The translations under genes were made by a program, and so were the position numbers. 64,000 bases of DNA, taken from NCBI RefSeq assembly GCF_001659685.2, contig NZ_LXYE02000008.1:1-64000 (forward strand). Direction: 5' to 3'. How positions within the stretch are numbered: the stretch's first letter is position 1; every line of letters starts with the position of its first letter. A model generated the notes under the pieces. It was not told where the DNA came from and made no database searches. It worked only from the letters and a program-made list of their open reading frames with translations. Below are positions 52,475-61,477 of this stretch, in pieces. The DNA is from Labilibacter marinus. GTDB taxonomy: Bacteria; Bacteroidota; Bacteroidia; Bacteroidales; Marinilabiliaceae.

Positions 52475-55400
52475 ATGAAAAAACTTGCACAGTTTTCTGT
52501 CAATTATCCAGTTACGGTAGCCATGATTATTTTGGGTATTGTATTGCTCGGGTTTATATCATTTTCTCGTTTAGGTACCGATTTATTTCCGGATTTAAAT
52601 AACCCACGCATCGTGGTGGAGGTTCAGTCGGGTGAACGCCCCCCAGAGGAAATAGAAAAGCAATTTGTGGAACCCATGGAGGGAACCATTATTCGTCAAC
52701 GAGGCGTGGTTAACGTGGGCTCGTTAAGTAAGGTGGGCTCAGCGCAAATAACCGTTGAGTACAATTGGGATCAGGATATGGATGAGGCTTTCCTGGATTT
52801 ACAAAAGGCACTCACTACTTATAGTCAAAACGAAGATGTAGAAGAGTTAAATATCTATCGTAACGACCCCAATGCTTCTCCAGTTATGTTGGCGGCAGTT
52901 TCCAACGAAAATATTACCGATATGGATGAGCTGCGAAAGGTAGCTCAAAACTATATTCGTAACGAGTTAATTAGAGTAGATGGTATTGCTGATGTTCGTT
53001 TATCGGGTGACGAAAGTAAGGAGATTCTCATCGAGACAAATCCTTATTTATTGGAGTCGCATAATATTACTTCATCTACTATAGTTTCTAAAATTGAGAG
53101 TTTTAATCGCAATGTTTCTGGAGGCTCAATAGAGGAAGCAGGACAAAAATATATTATCAAAGGAGTCAGTATATATCAATCGCCAGAGGATTTAGGTAGA
53201 CTAGTGGTAGGCCGAACCTTGGAGCAAGATGAAAAAGGACAAACTAAAGAAGTTCCTTTGCTATTGAGCGATGTGGCCAATATCTCTTATAAAAATCAAG
53301 ACCCTGTAAATATTGTTCGATTAAACGGACAAAGGTGTATTGGATTGTCTATTTATAAAGAAACCAAATACAATACGGTAGCTGCCATTGAAGCACTTAA
53401 CGAAGGATTCGATCAAATAAAAAAAGGACTGCCTGGATACGAGATTACGGTCATTAAAAATCAGGGTAAGTTTATCGATGATGCTATTAGCGAAGTTGAG
53501 GATAGTGCTTTGATTGGTATATTGTTCGCAGTATTGGTTTTATTCTTATTCTTGCGCAGAATTGGAACTACTCTTGTGGTAAGTGCTGCTATTCCTATTT
53601 CTATTATTGCCACTTTTAACTTGATGTATTTTAATGGGCTTACGCTCAATATAATGACTTTAGGAGGTTTGGCGTTGGGAGCAGGTATGCTGGTGGATAA
53701 TGCCATAATTGTGGTAGAAAACATTTTTAGCATGCTAGAAAAGGGCAAGCCGCTCCGCGAGGCTGCCGTTGAAGGAACGGCAAAAGTAGGAGGAGCACTA
53801 GTGGCATCTACATTAACTACGATTGTTGTGTTCTTACCAATTGTTTATTTACATGGAGCATCTGGTGAATTATTTAAAGATCAAGCCTGGACGGTGGCGT
53901 TTTCTTTGCTTTCATCGCTATTTGTAGCCATCTTAATCATACCCATATTAAGTGTTTTGTTACTGGGTAAGCGACCCGAAAAATCTATCCGAAAAGAGAA
54001 AACTTATCCCAGGTATACTCAGTTTTTGAGCGGGATGATTGAGAAACGTTACTTGGTTATTTTGGCCTCTGTAGTTTTAGTTGTACTAAGCTATTTTTCT
54101 GTTTCGTATGTGGGAAGCGAATTTATGCCGCAGGCTAAAACCCGCGAGTTTTCCATTGATGTTACCTTACCTGCTGGTGTTGGTTTGCAACGTACGGCTT
54201 CTACCATACATGCCATGGAAGAGATGATTAGAGAAGGACTGGAGGAGCATGTTGAACATGTATACACGCATTCAGGGCCACAATCGGATTTATCGGGAAG
54301 TGATAAAAGTGTATTTGAAGGAGAGAATACTGGGTTTATTAAAGTTACCCTTAAAGAAGATACACCGTATTCTACTGATGATTTTATTCCTGTTTTAAGC
54401 GAATTGTTTGCAGGTATTCCTGATTTAGAGTTAGAATATATTCAGGATGAAACGGCCTTGGGTGAAATATTAGGTAATGATTCAGCACCCATTGTGATTG
54501 AGGTAATTGGCGATGACTTGGACAAGTTAGATAAGTTAACTGATGAGGTATATGCCTTACTGAAGCAGGAAGAGGAATTATATAACGTAAAAAGCTCTTT
54601 TGAGGATGGCGTTCCAGAAGTGAATGTGGTGATAGACCGTTATAGAGCAGGTATTTTTGATATTAATGCAACCAGCATCATTACTCAATTACAAGAGTTT
54701 TTAATGGGGAAAGATGCGGGAAGTATAGAGAGTGAAGGAGAGCTTACCGACATAACCCTAAAAATGCCGGATTACGAATTAAAAGAATTAGAGAATTTCG
54801 TGATAGAAAATGGTCAGGAGACCTACCGTTTAGGTGAGTTAGCACAAATTACAGTAGGTTCATCGGCTAAGGAGGTCATCAGAAATAATCAAAATAGGAT
54901 AGGAAGAATATCTGCTCATATGCGAGGGAATATGCCAGTCGATAAATTAGCTTTACGGATAGATGATACCATGAGTAAGATTGAATTCCCAACTGGTTAC
55001 CGCTATCAAATAAAAGGAGATGAAATGATGCGTAAAGAGTCTTTCGGAAGTCTTTCTTTTGCATTGCTTTTATCTATCATTTTAGTGTACATGGTTATGG
55101 CATCGCAATTTGAATCATTAATTCATCCATTTACCATTTTATTAACTATTCCATTGGCGGGAGTTGGTGCTATTGCTGCCTTTTTAATTCTCGGTAAGTC
55201 TTTAAACATTATGGCTTATATCGGTTTGGTAATGCTGGCTGGTATTGCAGTAAACGACTCCATTATTTTGGTAGATGCCATCAATCAATTTAAGAAAGAA
55301 GGTTTATTACTGAAGGATGCTATTATTGCTGCAGCCAATACTCGGTTGCGACCAATTTTTATGACTAGTCTAACCACTATTTTAGGCTTGTTACCTATGA

Positions 55401-55558
55401 CTATTGGATTGGGAGAAAGCGCAGCTATCCGTTCTTCAATGGCTATTGCTGTTATTGGGGGGCTGGTAACATCAACTTTATTAACATTGGTTGTAATTCC
55501 ATGTGTGTATTACATTTTCGATGGTGTTTTTAAAAGAGGAGAAAAGGTAGAAGGGTAA
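52475..55558 (+). CDS. RND efflux pump, inner-membrane subunit
   Basis: A 1027-residue pump with twelve transmembrane helices in two halves and two large periplasmic porter/docking loops, the AcrB plan. TM4 carries LVDNAIIVVEN with D408 followed by Asn, and TM10 IAVNDSIILVD with Asn where AcrB has the essential Lys. It thus belongs to the VDN clade rather than the classical VDD/K drug pumps, yet keeps one Asp for proton transfer. It exports hydrophobic or amphipathic molecules through the adaptor and TolC protein encoded just upstream. Preceded by a heptamer repeat next to the start codon. Confidence 0.93.
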   Translation: MKKLAQFSVNYPVTVAMIILGIVLLGFISFSRLGTDLFPDLNNPRIVVEVQSGERPPEEIEKQFVEPMEGTIIRQRGVVNVGSLSKVGSAQITVEYNWDQDMDEAFLDLQKALTTYSQNEDVEELNIYRNDPNASPVMLAAVSNENITDMDELRKVAQNYIRNELIRVDGIADVRLSGDESKEILIETNPYLLESHNITSSTIVSKIESFNRNVSGGSIEEAGQKYIIKGVSIYQSPEDLGRLVVGRTLEQDEKGQTKEVPLLLSDVANISYKNQDPVNIVRLNGQRCIGLSIYKETKYNTVAAIEALNEGFDQIKKGLPGYEITVIKNQGKFIDDAISEVEDSALIGILFAVLVLFLFLRRIGTTLVVSAAIPISIIATFNLMYFNGLTLNIMTLGGLALGAGMLVDNAIIVVENIFSMLEKGKPLREAAVEGTAKVGGALVASTLTTIVVFLPIVYLHGASGELFKDQAWTVAFSLLSSLFVAILIIPILSVLLLGKRPEKSIRKEKTYPRYTQFLSGMIEKRYLVILASVVLVVLSYFSVSYVGSEFMPQAKTREFSIDVTLPAGVGLQRTASTIHAMEEMIREGLEEHVEHVYTHSGPQSDLSGSDKSVFEGENTGFIKVTLKEDTPYSTDDFIPVLSELFAGIPDLELEYIQDETALGEILGNDSAPIVIEVIGDDLDKLDKLTDEVYALLKQEEELYNVKSSFEDGVPEVNVVIDRYRAGIFDINATSIITQLQEFLMGKDAGSIESEGELTDITLKMPDYELKELENFVIENGQETYRLGELAQITVGSSAKEVIRNNQNRIGRISAHMRGNMPVDKLALRIDDTMSKIEFPTGYRYQIKGDEMMRKESFGSLSFALLLSIILVYMVMASQFESLIHPFTILLTIPLAGVGAIAAFLILGKSLNIMAYIGLVMLAGIAVNDSIILVDAINQFKKEGLLLKDAIIAAANTRLRPIFMTSLTTILGLLPMTIGLGESAAIRSSMAIAVIGGLVTSTLLTLVVIPCVYYIFDGVFKRGEKVEG

Positions 55559-55569
55559 GAAGGAGAAAT

Positions 55570-55617
55570 GGTTTACAGGTTCAGGGGTGCAATGTTACAA
55601 AGGCTTAAAGGTACAGC
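55570..55617 (+). repeat. octamer tandem repeat, 6 units
   Basis: GGTTTACA, GGTTCAGG, GGTGCAAT, GTTACAAA, GGCTTAAA and GGTACAGC lie in perfect 8-bp phase, 12 bp after the first RND stop. A similar tract is found after the second RND gene (60520-60567). Confidence 0.55.
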
Positions 55618-55758
55618 ATTATGCCCCAAAGGGCCTAAAGCATTAGCCCAGAGCAACGCCCTGAAAATATGACGTAAAAAATACTCGTCGCATCACTATA
55701 TTGAGTGATTCGCAAACTGAATTTGCGATGAAATAAATATCAAACTAATAACAAGTGT

Positions 55759-55793
55759 CTTGTTACTTGATACTTGAATCTTGATACTTTGAA
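55759..55793 (+). repeat. heptamer tandem repeat before the RND-ABC fusion gene
   Basis: CTTGTTA, CTTGATA, CTTGAAT, CTTGATA and CTTTGAA are in perfect 7-bp phase and end 3 bp before ATG 55797. Same unit family and same position as the array before the first RND gene. Confidence 0.65.
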
Positions 55794-55796
55794 ATA

Positions 55797-58700
55797 ATGA
55801 ACTTTATTATACATAGAAAAGTACTCATCAGCATGCTGTTTATAGCACTATCCATGTTAGGAATAGTGTCCTATAATAACCTGTCTGTGGAGTTATATCC
55901 CGATACGGAGCTACCCATGCTTTTTGTGCAGATAGTGGGCGATACAGAATCTGACCCAAAATATGTAGAGCAAGAAGCGGTCATACCCATGGAAGGTGTG
56001 GTTGGTACTCTGGAAGGTATCGAGAAAATGGAATCGCGGGTTAACCCAGGCAGAGCGACTATTATTGTTTACCTGACCAAGGATGTGGATTTTAAATATG
56101 CTTATTTAAAATTGGCGGAAAAGATAAGTGCTTCCCAAAGTCTACTGCCAGAGGATTACAGAGCCACGGTCATTAAAATGGACATGCAGCAGTTTTCCAA
56201 TCAGTTTATGCAGCTGCAAGTATTGGGCGAAGGTGATGTAGATAGAGTACGGGCTATAACGGATGAGAGAATCAGCGATAAGCTTGAAAATATTGATGGT
56301 GTTGCAGGTATTGAGGTTTATGGAGGACGCGAAAAAACAGTAGAGATTACTTTAAATGAAGATAAACTGGAATCCTTAGGGTTAACCACATCTGAGGTAC
56401 GCAGGAAAATACTCAATAACGAAGGTCAAAAAGCTTTTGCGGGTAGAGTGGTTAACGAAGGGCAGTATTTATTTGTTAATGTTGAAGGTGAGTATAATAA
56501 AATACAGGATTTAGAAAATGTGGTTATTTCGGCAGATGGGCCTATTTTACTGAAAGATATTGCCCAAATCGTTTTCGGAGTAAAAGAACAAACATCTTAT
56601 AGCCGTGTAAATGCTAAAGAAGCGGTAACCATTCGTGTGGCACGCGAGTCTACCGTTAATCAAATTGAATTATCGGGCAGGATAAAGGATGAGGTAGAGC
56701 GCCTAAATGGCGAGCTTGGCTCTGAGGGAGTAGAAATAGCCATTACGTCCAATTCTGCCGAAACCATGGAAGAGAATATTGCTAGCATTATTGATCTAGC
56801 GCTTATTGGTAGCCTGCTGGCAGTGTTTATTTTATGGATATTCTTAAAAAACATACCATTGGTTTCTTTGGTGATGTTATCTATTCCTATTTCTGTTTTT
56901 TCTGCATTTAATATATTTTATGCCTTTGGTATTACCATCAACACCTTAACCTTAATAGGGATAGCGTTGGCAGTGGGTATGCTCATTGACAACAGTATTG
57001 TGGTGATGGAGAATATATATCGAGTCGCCTCGACAGAAAAGGATAGGGACAAGGCGGTGACTATGGGAACCAGAGAAGTATGGCGAGCTATTTTGGCAGC
57101 TACTTTAACTACTATCACGGTATTTTTACCCTTTGTATTTTCATCCAATATTTACTTTAAGTTAGTCGCCAAAAATATCAGTGTTTCTATTGTAGGTACA
57201 TTAATTATTTCGCTGGCGGTGGCACTCATGTTAATTCCTATGATGACACACAGTGTGTTGTGGTATGGAAAGACCAATGTGCAAAAGCGATTAAGACGAT
57301 TGCCTTTGCATAATCGCATGATTCAAGGCTATTTGGTGCTCTTGAAAAATGCACTTCGTTTACCTGCTCGAACCATCAATATGGCGGTGATAACCTTCTT
57401 TTTAACGATTGGTATTAGCTTGGTGGTGAGTTTGCAAGTGAGTAAAGAAGTGGAAACACCCGAATATATTATTGATATTGAAAGACCCTCAGGTTCTACT
57501 TTAGAAGCGACCGACGAAATGGTAAAGGAGCTAGAGGAGCGTTTGGCTAAGGTTGGCGAGCATGATAAAATCATCAGTCAGGTTTACGAAGAAAAAGCTA
57601 GCCTAATAGTTAAGCTAAAGGATGAATATAAAAAAGAGTCGGACCGTTCTCTGGGAGAAATTAAAGCTGATATTCAATCAAAATTATACGGTTATACCGA
57701 TTCTGAAATAAATCTAGAGCAAGGTGGAGGAACCTCAAATGGAGGTGGTTCTGGTTTTGGCGATAATCCAGGAATGGGTTTAATGGCCATGTTTGGAATT
57801 GGACAGCAGCAAGAGAGCGTGGTTATTAAAGGAGAAGATTTTGATAAGATGTTGCTGTTGGCCGAGGACATTAAATACATACTAGAAGATAATCTGGAAG
57901 AATTAAGGTCGGTGCGAGTAAGCGCGGGTTTTCCTCGTCCTGAAATGCATTTGGAGTTCGATCCTGGTTTGATGAGTATGTATGGCGTAACGCCGCAGAA
58001 TGTGCTTTCAGAGCTTTCTACATTCCGTAACGAGATACAATCAGGAGGAATGCTACGTGTTGACAATGAAGAGTACGACATTGTTATGAAGCAAGAAAAT
58101 CCTTATGATGATGATGAGATTCCGCCAAAAACGTATGAGGATTTAGAAGGTTTAAATGTTATCTCTAACTCAGGCTCTTTGGTAGCTTTAAACGATTTTT
58201 CTGATATTATATATTCCACAGGTCGTGCAGAAATATTGCGCGTTAACCAGCAAAAAGAAATCACGGTAAGATATTCTTTCAATGCAGAAATAAACGATTC
58301 AAAAAACTTGTTGGAACAAGCTCGTTTAGATGTTGACGAATTAATTGCCGAGGTAAACTTACCTTCAGGAACAGCCATTGAGGTGGTGCACGAAGAAGAC
58401 CAGTTTAGCGAGTTTTATTTTTTAATAGGAATGGCCTTTGTGCTTATTTTAATGATATTAGCTTCGGTATTTGAATCCTTTGTAACGCCTTTTGTGATGC
58501 TATTCTCCATTCCTTTGGCGGCAATAGGTTCATTTTTAGGGTTGATATTTACAGGGCATTCTTGGCTTAACTTAAATACGCTAATCGGCTTTTTAATCCT
58601 TTTGGGTATCGTAGTCAACAATGGAATTATTTTAATCGATTACGCCAATATTCTGCGAAAGCAAGGCATGCGGCATTCTCGCGCTTTATTGCAAGCAGGT

Positions 58701-60512
58701 ATATCGCGCGTTCGACCTATATTAATTACAGCCGCCACTACTATCATAGCAATGTTGCCTTTGGCCATGGGTAAATCGGAATACGTAGGTAGTTTGGGTG
58801 CTCCATTTGCCATTACTGTTGTTGGTGGTTTGTTGGTCAGTACTTTATTAACATTGGTGTTTATTCCTACGTTTAGTTTTGGTTTGGAAACTTCTATTCG
58901 ATGGATTAAATCATTAGATATCGTTTATAAACTCATTATATTTATTTCGTGGGTAGTGGGCATTGTCTTGATTCACTTTGTATTTAATCATTCCTTTGTT
59001 TGGATGCTGGTAGAATACTTTGCCTGTGTGGTAGGAGTACCTGCCGTGATGTTCTTTATTTTAACGAGTCTTCGTCAAGCACAAGCTGAGCTGATAAAAC
59101 CTGATGAGGCGATTACCATTCAACTGCAAAATGTAGTGAAGATTTACGATAGAGATAATCGTTTTATGCGTGAGTGGAAAACGGGTAAAAAGTACGGAGC
59201 AAAAGAACAATCGGAGAAAGGAGTAAAAAGTTATCTGGAAGGAATTATCTGGCAAATACCTTTAATGGGTTTTCTGGTTTGGATGACTTGGTTCTATTTA
59301 GAAACCTCACTTTGGACTTTTATATTTCTGTTTGTGAGTTACTTTATTTATTTATCGTATATAGCACATCTGCGCCAGTGGCCTGATGCAAAAGGTAGGT
59401 TTAAAAAGATTTTTGCACACAATGGTATTTTAAATCGTATTGTGTTATGGGCTTACCCTGCCATCAGTTTAGGGTTGTTTGCACATAAATTCAATAGCAT
59501 AGCATCTTCTATTGTTTGGGCTGGTTTATGGTATTTAGGTATTTATATTTCGGTAACAGGTAAAAAGCTTATTCGTGAAAATATTAATGTAGAAAGACTA
59601 AAAGGTCGTTTTTCTGGCATTCGCCGAACATGGTATATTTTAGTTCGTTCCATTCCACTTATAGGTAAACAAAAGGTGCCGTTTAAAGCTCTAAAGGGAG
59701 TTAGTTTAACCATGCAAAGTGGTATGATTGGTTTGCTGGGACCTAATGGTGCTGGTAAAACTACCATCATGCGTATCATTTGCGGAATCCTGGATCAAAG
59801 CTATGGTAAGATATTCGTGAATGGTTTAGATTCCTTAAAGTACCGTGAAGAGCTTCAGGGATTGATAGGTTATTTGCCGCAGGAGTTTGGTTCATATGAA
59901 AACATGAGTTCCTTTGAGTTTTTAGATTATATGGCATTGCTAAAAGGTTTAAGAAAAAAGGAAGTGCGCTTTGCCAGAGTGGAGTATGTGCTTAAGGCAG
60001 TGCATATGTGGGATAGAAAAGATGCGGCTATAGGTTCCTTTTCGGGAGGAATGAAACAGCGCATTGGTATTGCACAAATTATGCTTCACTTGCCGCGTAT
60101 ATTGGTAGTGGATGAACCAACAGCGGGACTAGACCCAAGAGAACGTATTCGTTTTCGTAACCTGTTGGTTGAGCTAAGTAGAGACCGAATTGTGATATTT
60201 TCTACACATATTATTGAGGATATTTCCAGCTCGTGTAATCAAGTGGCTGTGATGAAAAAAGGAGACCTAAAATATTGGGGTATTCCTTCTGAGCTTTCAA
60301 AAGTTACACAAGGTAAAGTATGGACTTTTGAAGTGCCCAAAGAAGAGTTTGAAACAGTGAACAAACAATTTCAAGTCGTTCATCATATTGGTACAGGAGC
60401 AACCGTACGGGTTCGTGTATTAAGCAACGATAAACCTGTAGAAGATGCAGAATCTGTTCACTCTAGTCTGGAAGATTCGTATCTATGGCTATTGAGAAAT
60501 GAAGTATCGTAG
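55797..60512 (+). CDS. RND efflux pump fused to an ABC ATPase (hybrid transporter subunit)
   Basis: A 1571-residue uninterrupted protein. Residues 1 to about 1035 are a full RND pump: twelve transmembrane helices, two porter regions, TM4 LIDNSIVVMEN (D398-N399) and TM10 VVNNGIILID, plus a Gly-rich loop near residue 650. Two more helices follow (about 1045-1090). Then AITIQLQNVVKIYD (1105-1118) looks like the first strand of an ABC ATPase; about 175 residues with four transmembrane helices (1150-1254) intervene; the ATPase resumes at FKALKGVSLTMQSG (1296), with Walker A GPNGAGKT (1315-1322), signature SGGMK (1416-1420), Walker B D1439/E1440 and H1471. All ATPase motifs are intact. A separate ABC-2 permease gene lies downstream. 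No stop or shift breaks the join. Confidence 0.9.
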   Translation: MNFIIHRKVLISMLFIALSMLGIVSYNNLSVELYPDTELPMLFVQIVGDTESDPKYVEQEAVIPMEGVVGTLEGIEKMESRVNPGRATIIVYLTKDVDFKYAYLKLAEKISASQSLLPEDYRATVIKMDMQQFSNQFMQLQVLGEGDVDRVRAITDERISDKLENIDGVAGIEVYGGREKTVEITLNEDKLESLGLTTSEVRRKILNNEGQKAFAGRVVNEGQYLFVNVEGEYNKIQDLENVVISADGPILLKDIAQIVFGVKEQTSYSRVNAKEAVTIRVARESTVNQIELSGRIKDEVERLNGELGSEGVEIAITSNSAETMEENIASIIDLALIGSLLAVFILWIFLKNIPLVSLVMLSIPISVFSAFNIFYAFGITINTLTLIGIALAVGMLIDNSIVVMENIYRVASTEKDRDKAVTMGTREVWRAILAATLTTITVFLPFVFSSNIYFKLVAKNISVSIVGTLIISLAVALMLIPMMTHSVLWYGKTNVQKRLRRLPLHNRMIQGYLVLLKNALRLPARTINMAVITFFLTIGISLVVSLQVSKEVETPEYIIDIERPSGSTLEATDEMVKELEERLAKVGEHDKIISQVYEEKASLIVKLKDEYKKESDRSLGEIKADIQSKLYGYTDSEINLEQGGGTSNGGGSGFGDNPGMGLMAMFGIGQQQESVVIKGEDFDKMLLLAEDIKYILEDNLEELRSVRVSAGFPRPEMHLEFDPGLMSMYGVTPQNVLSELSTFRNEIQSGGMLRVDNEEYDIVMKQENPYDDDEIPPKTYEDLEGLNVISNSGSLVALNDFSDIIYSTGRAEILRVNQQKEITVRYSFNAEINDSKNLLEQARLDVDELIAEVNLPSGTAIEVVHEEDQFSEFYFLIGMAFVLILMILASVFESFVTPFVMLFSIPLAAIGSFLGLIFTGHSWLNLNTLIGFLILLGIVVNNGIILIDYANILRKQGMRHSRALLQAGISRVRPILITAATTIIAMLPLAMGKSEYVGSLGAPFAITVVGGLLVSTLLTLVFIPTFSFGLETSIRWIKSLDIVYKLIIFISWVVGIVLIHFVFNHSFVWMLVEYFACVVGVPAVMFFILTSLRQAQAELIKPDEAITIQLQNVVKIYDRDNRFMREWKTGKKYGAKEQSEKGVKSYLEGIIWQIPLMGFLVWMTWFYLETSLWTFIFLFVSYFIYLSYIAHLRQWPDAKGRFKKIFAHNGILNRIVLWAYPAISLGLFAHKFNSIASSIVWAGLWYLGIYISVTGKKLIRENINVERLKGRFSGIRRTWYILVRSIPLIGKQKVPFKALKGVSLTMQSGMIGLLGPNGAGKTTIMRIICGILDQSYGKIFVNGLDSLKYREELQGLIGYLPQEFGSYENMSSFEFLDYMALLKGLRKKEVRFARVEYVLKAVHMWDRKDAAIGSFSGGMKQRIGIAQIMLHLPRILVVDEPTAGLDPRERIRFRNLLVELSRDRIVIFSTHIIEDISSSCNQVAVMKKGDLKYWGIPSELSKVTQGKVWTFEVPKEEFETVNKQFQVVHHIGTGATVRVRVLSNDKPVEDAESVHSSLEDSYLWLLRNEVS

Positions 60513-60519
60513 TGAAAAA

Positions 60520-60567
60520 GGTGCAAGGGGGTATAAGGTACAAGGGTACAAAGGCACAGGGTGCAAA
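60520..60567 (+). repeat. roughly octameric tandem repeat after the fusion gene
   Basis: GGTGCAAG, GGGGTATAA, GGTACAAG, GGTACAAA, GGCACAG and GGTGCAAA follow each other with lengths 8, 9, 8, 8, 7 and 8. It is related to the octamer array at 55570-55617 and starts 8 bp after the stop codon. Confidence 0.5.
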
Positions 60568-60666
60568 AAAAATAAAAGTATATCGGATTAAGTGCCTATT
60601 GTAACGCTATATCGCTAATACTGGTGTAATGTATAAAAAGTAATTAGAGCTCCTCGTTTTTAAGGA

Positions 60667-60686
60667 CTTGCCTACCGGCAGGCAAG
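60667..60686. repeat. 20-bp palindromic element
   Basis: CTTGCCTACCGGCAGGCAAG is a near-perfect palindrome (7-bp arms CTTGCCT/AGGCAAG) in the 247-bp spacer before the last ABC permease. It resembles short interspersed palindromes (CCTGCCGGCAGG type) common in Bacteroidota genomes, an unverified recollection. Confidence 0.5.
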
Positions 60687-60759
60687 GGAGTATCCTGAAT
60701 AATAAGGAGGAAGTGTTTTTTTAGCTCATCCAAATTGAAAATGGAATAAAGACATTAAT

Positions 60760-61452
60760 ATGAAAAATTTAGTAAACATCATAAAATATAACTTGAAGAT
60801 AATTTTCGGTAATCGCTTTGTTTATTTTTTGGGAGCGTCGCTTATATTTTATCTGCTAATAACTGGTATTGCCTTGTTCTCATCCGACTTAATCAGCGTG
60901 GGCGATGTATATTATCAGCTGATTTTTCCAGGAATATTATTGATGTTTTTTCCTACCGCTTTTGGAATTCAGAACGACGAAGACGCTCGTATTTTAGAAA
61001 TATTATTTGGGATACCTAACTACCGCTATAAAGTATGGTTGGTCAGGCTATGTATTATTTTTGCTATGGTATTTGTTATTGTCACCATCCTGGCCTTTTT
61101 TAATAATTACTTGTTGGTTGAACTTCCTTTTATGGAGATGGGTGCGCAGCTTATTGTAGTGCTTATTTTCTTTGGAACGCTTGGCTTCTTATTCAGTACC
61201 ATGGTTAAAAATGGCAACGGAACAGCGGTAGTTATGGTTGTGATAGGACTGGCATTATGGTTTCTTCATGCCTTTATTAGTGCTTCAAAATGGAATGTGT
61301 TTTTAAACCCATTTTCTACATCCGGCAGTATGAGTGAGTCGCTATATCAAACCATGTTATTTCAAAATAGGTTAATTATTATTTCGGTTTCGGTAGTGGC
61401 CATTTTATGGGGATTAATAAATTTGCAACGCAGAGAGAGGTTTATTAAGTAA
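60760..61452 (+). CDS. ABC-2-type transporter permease
   Basis: A 230-residue inner-membrane protein with six predicted transmembrane helices and no soluble domain (for example FVYFLGASLIFYLLITGIALF, YQLIFPGILLMFFPTAFGI, IIFAMVFVIVTILAFFNNYL, LIVVLIFFGTLGFLFSTM). The pattern FGIQNDEDARILEILFGIPN between helices 2 and 3 is typical of ABC-2 permeases. It has no separate ATPase gene beside it; the ATPase domain at the C-terminus of the RND fusion protein, encoded just upstream, is the natural partner. Last gene of the export locus. Confidence 0.85.
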   Translation: MKNLVNIIKYNLKIIFGNRFVYFLGASLIFYLLITGIALFSSDLISVGDVYYQLIFPGILLMFFPTAFGIQNDEDARILEILFGIPNYRYKVWLVRLCIIFAMVFVIVTILAFFNNYLLVELPFMEMGAQLIVVLIFFGTLGFLFSTMVKNGNGTAVVMVVIGLALWFLHAFISASKWNVFLNPFSTSGSMSESLYQTMLFQNRLIIISVSVVAILWGLINLQRRERFIK

Positions 61453-61477
61453 TATTGTAAATCAAATAAACCTATTT

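Noticed and set aside
57692-58081. Minus-strand frame of 129 codons inside the RND-ABC fusion gene
   Set aside because: Antisense shadow of conserved RND porter sequence, with no signal or promoter of its own.
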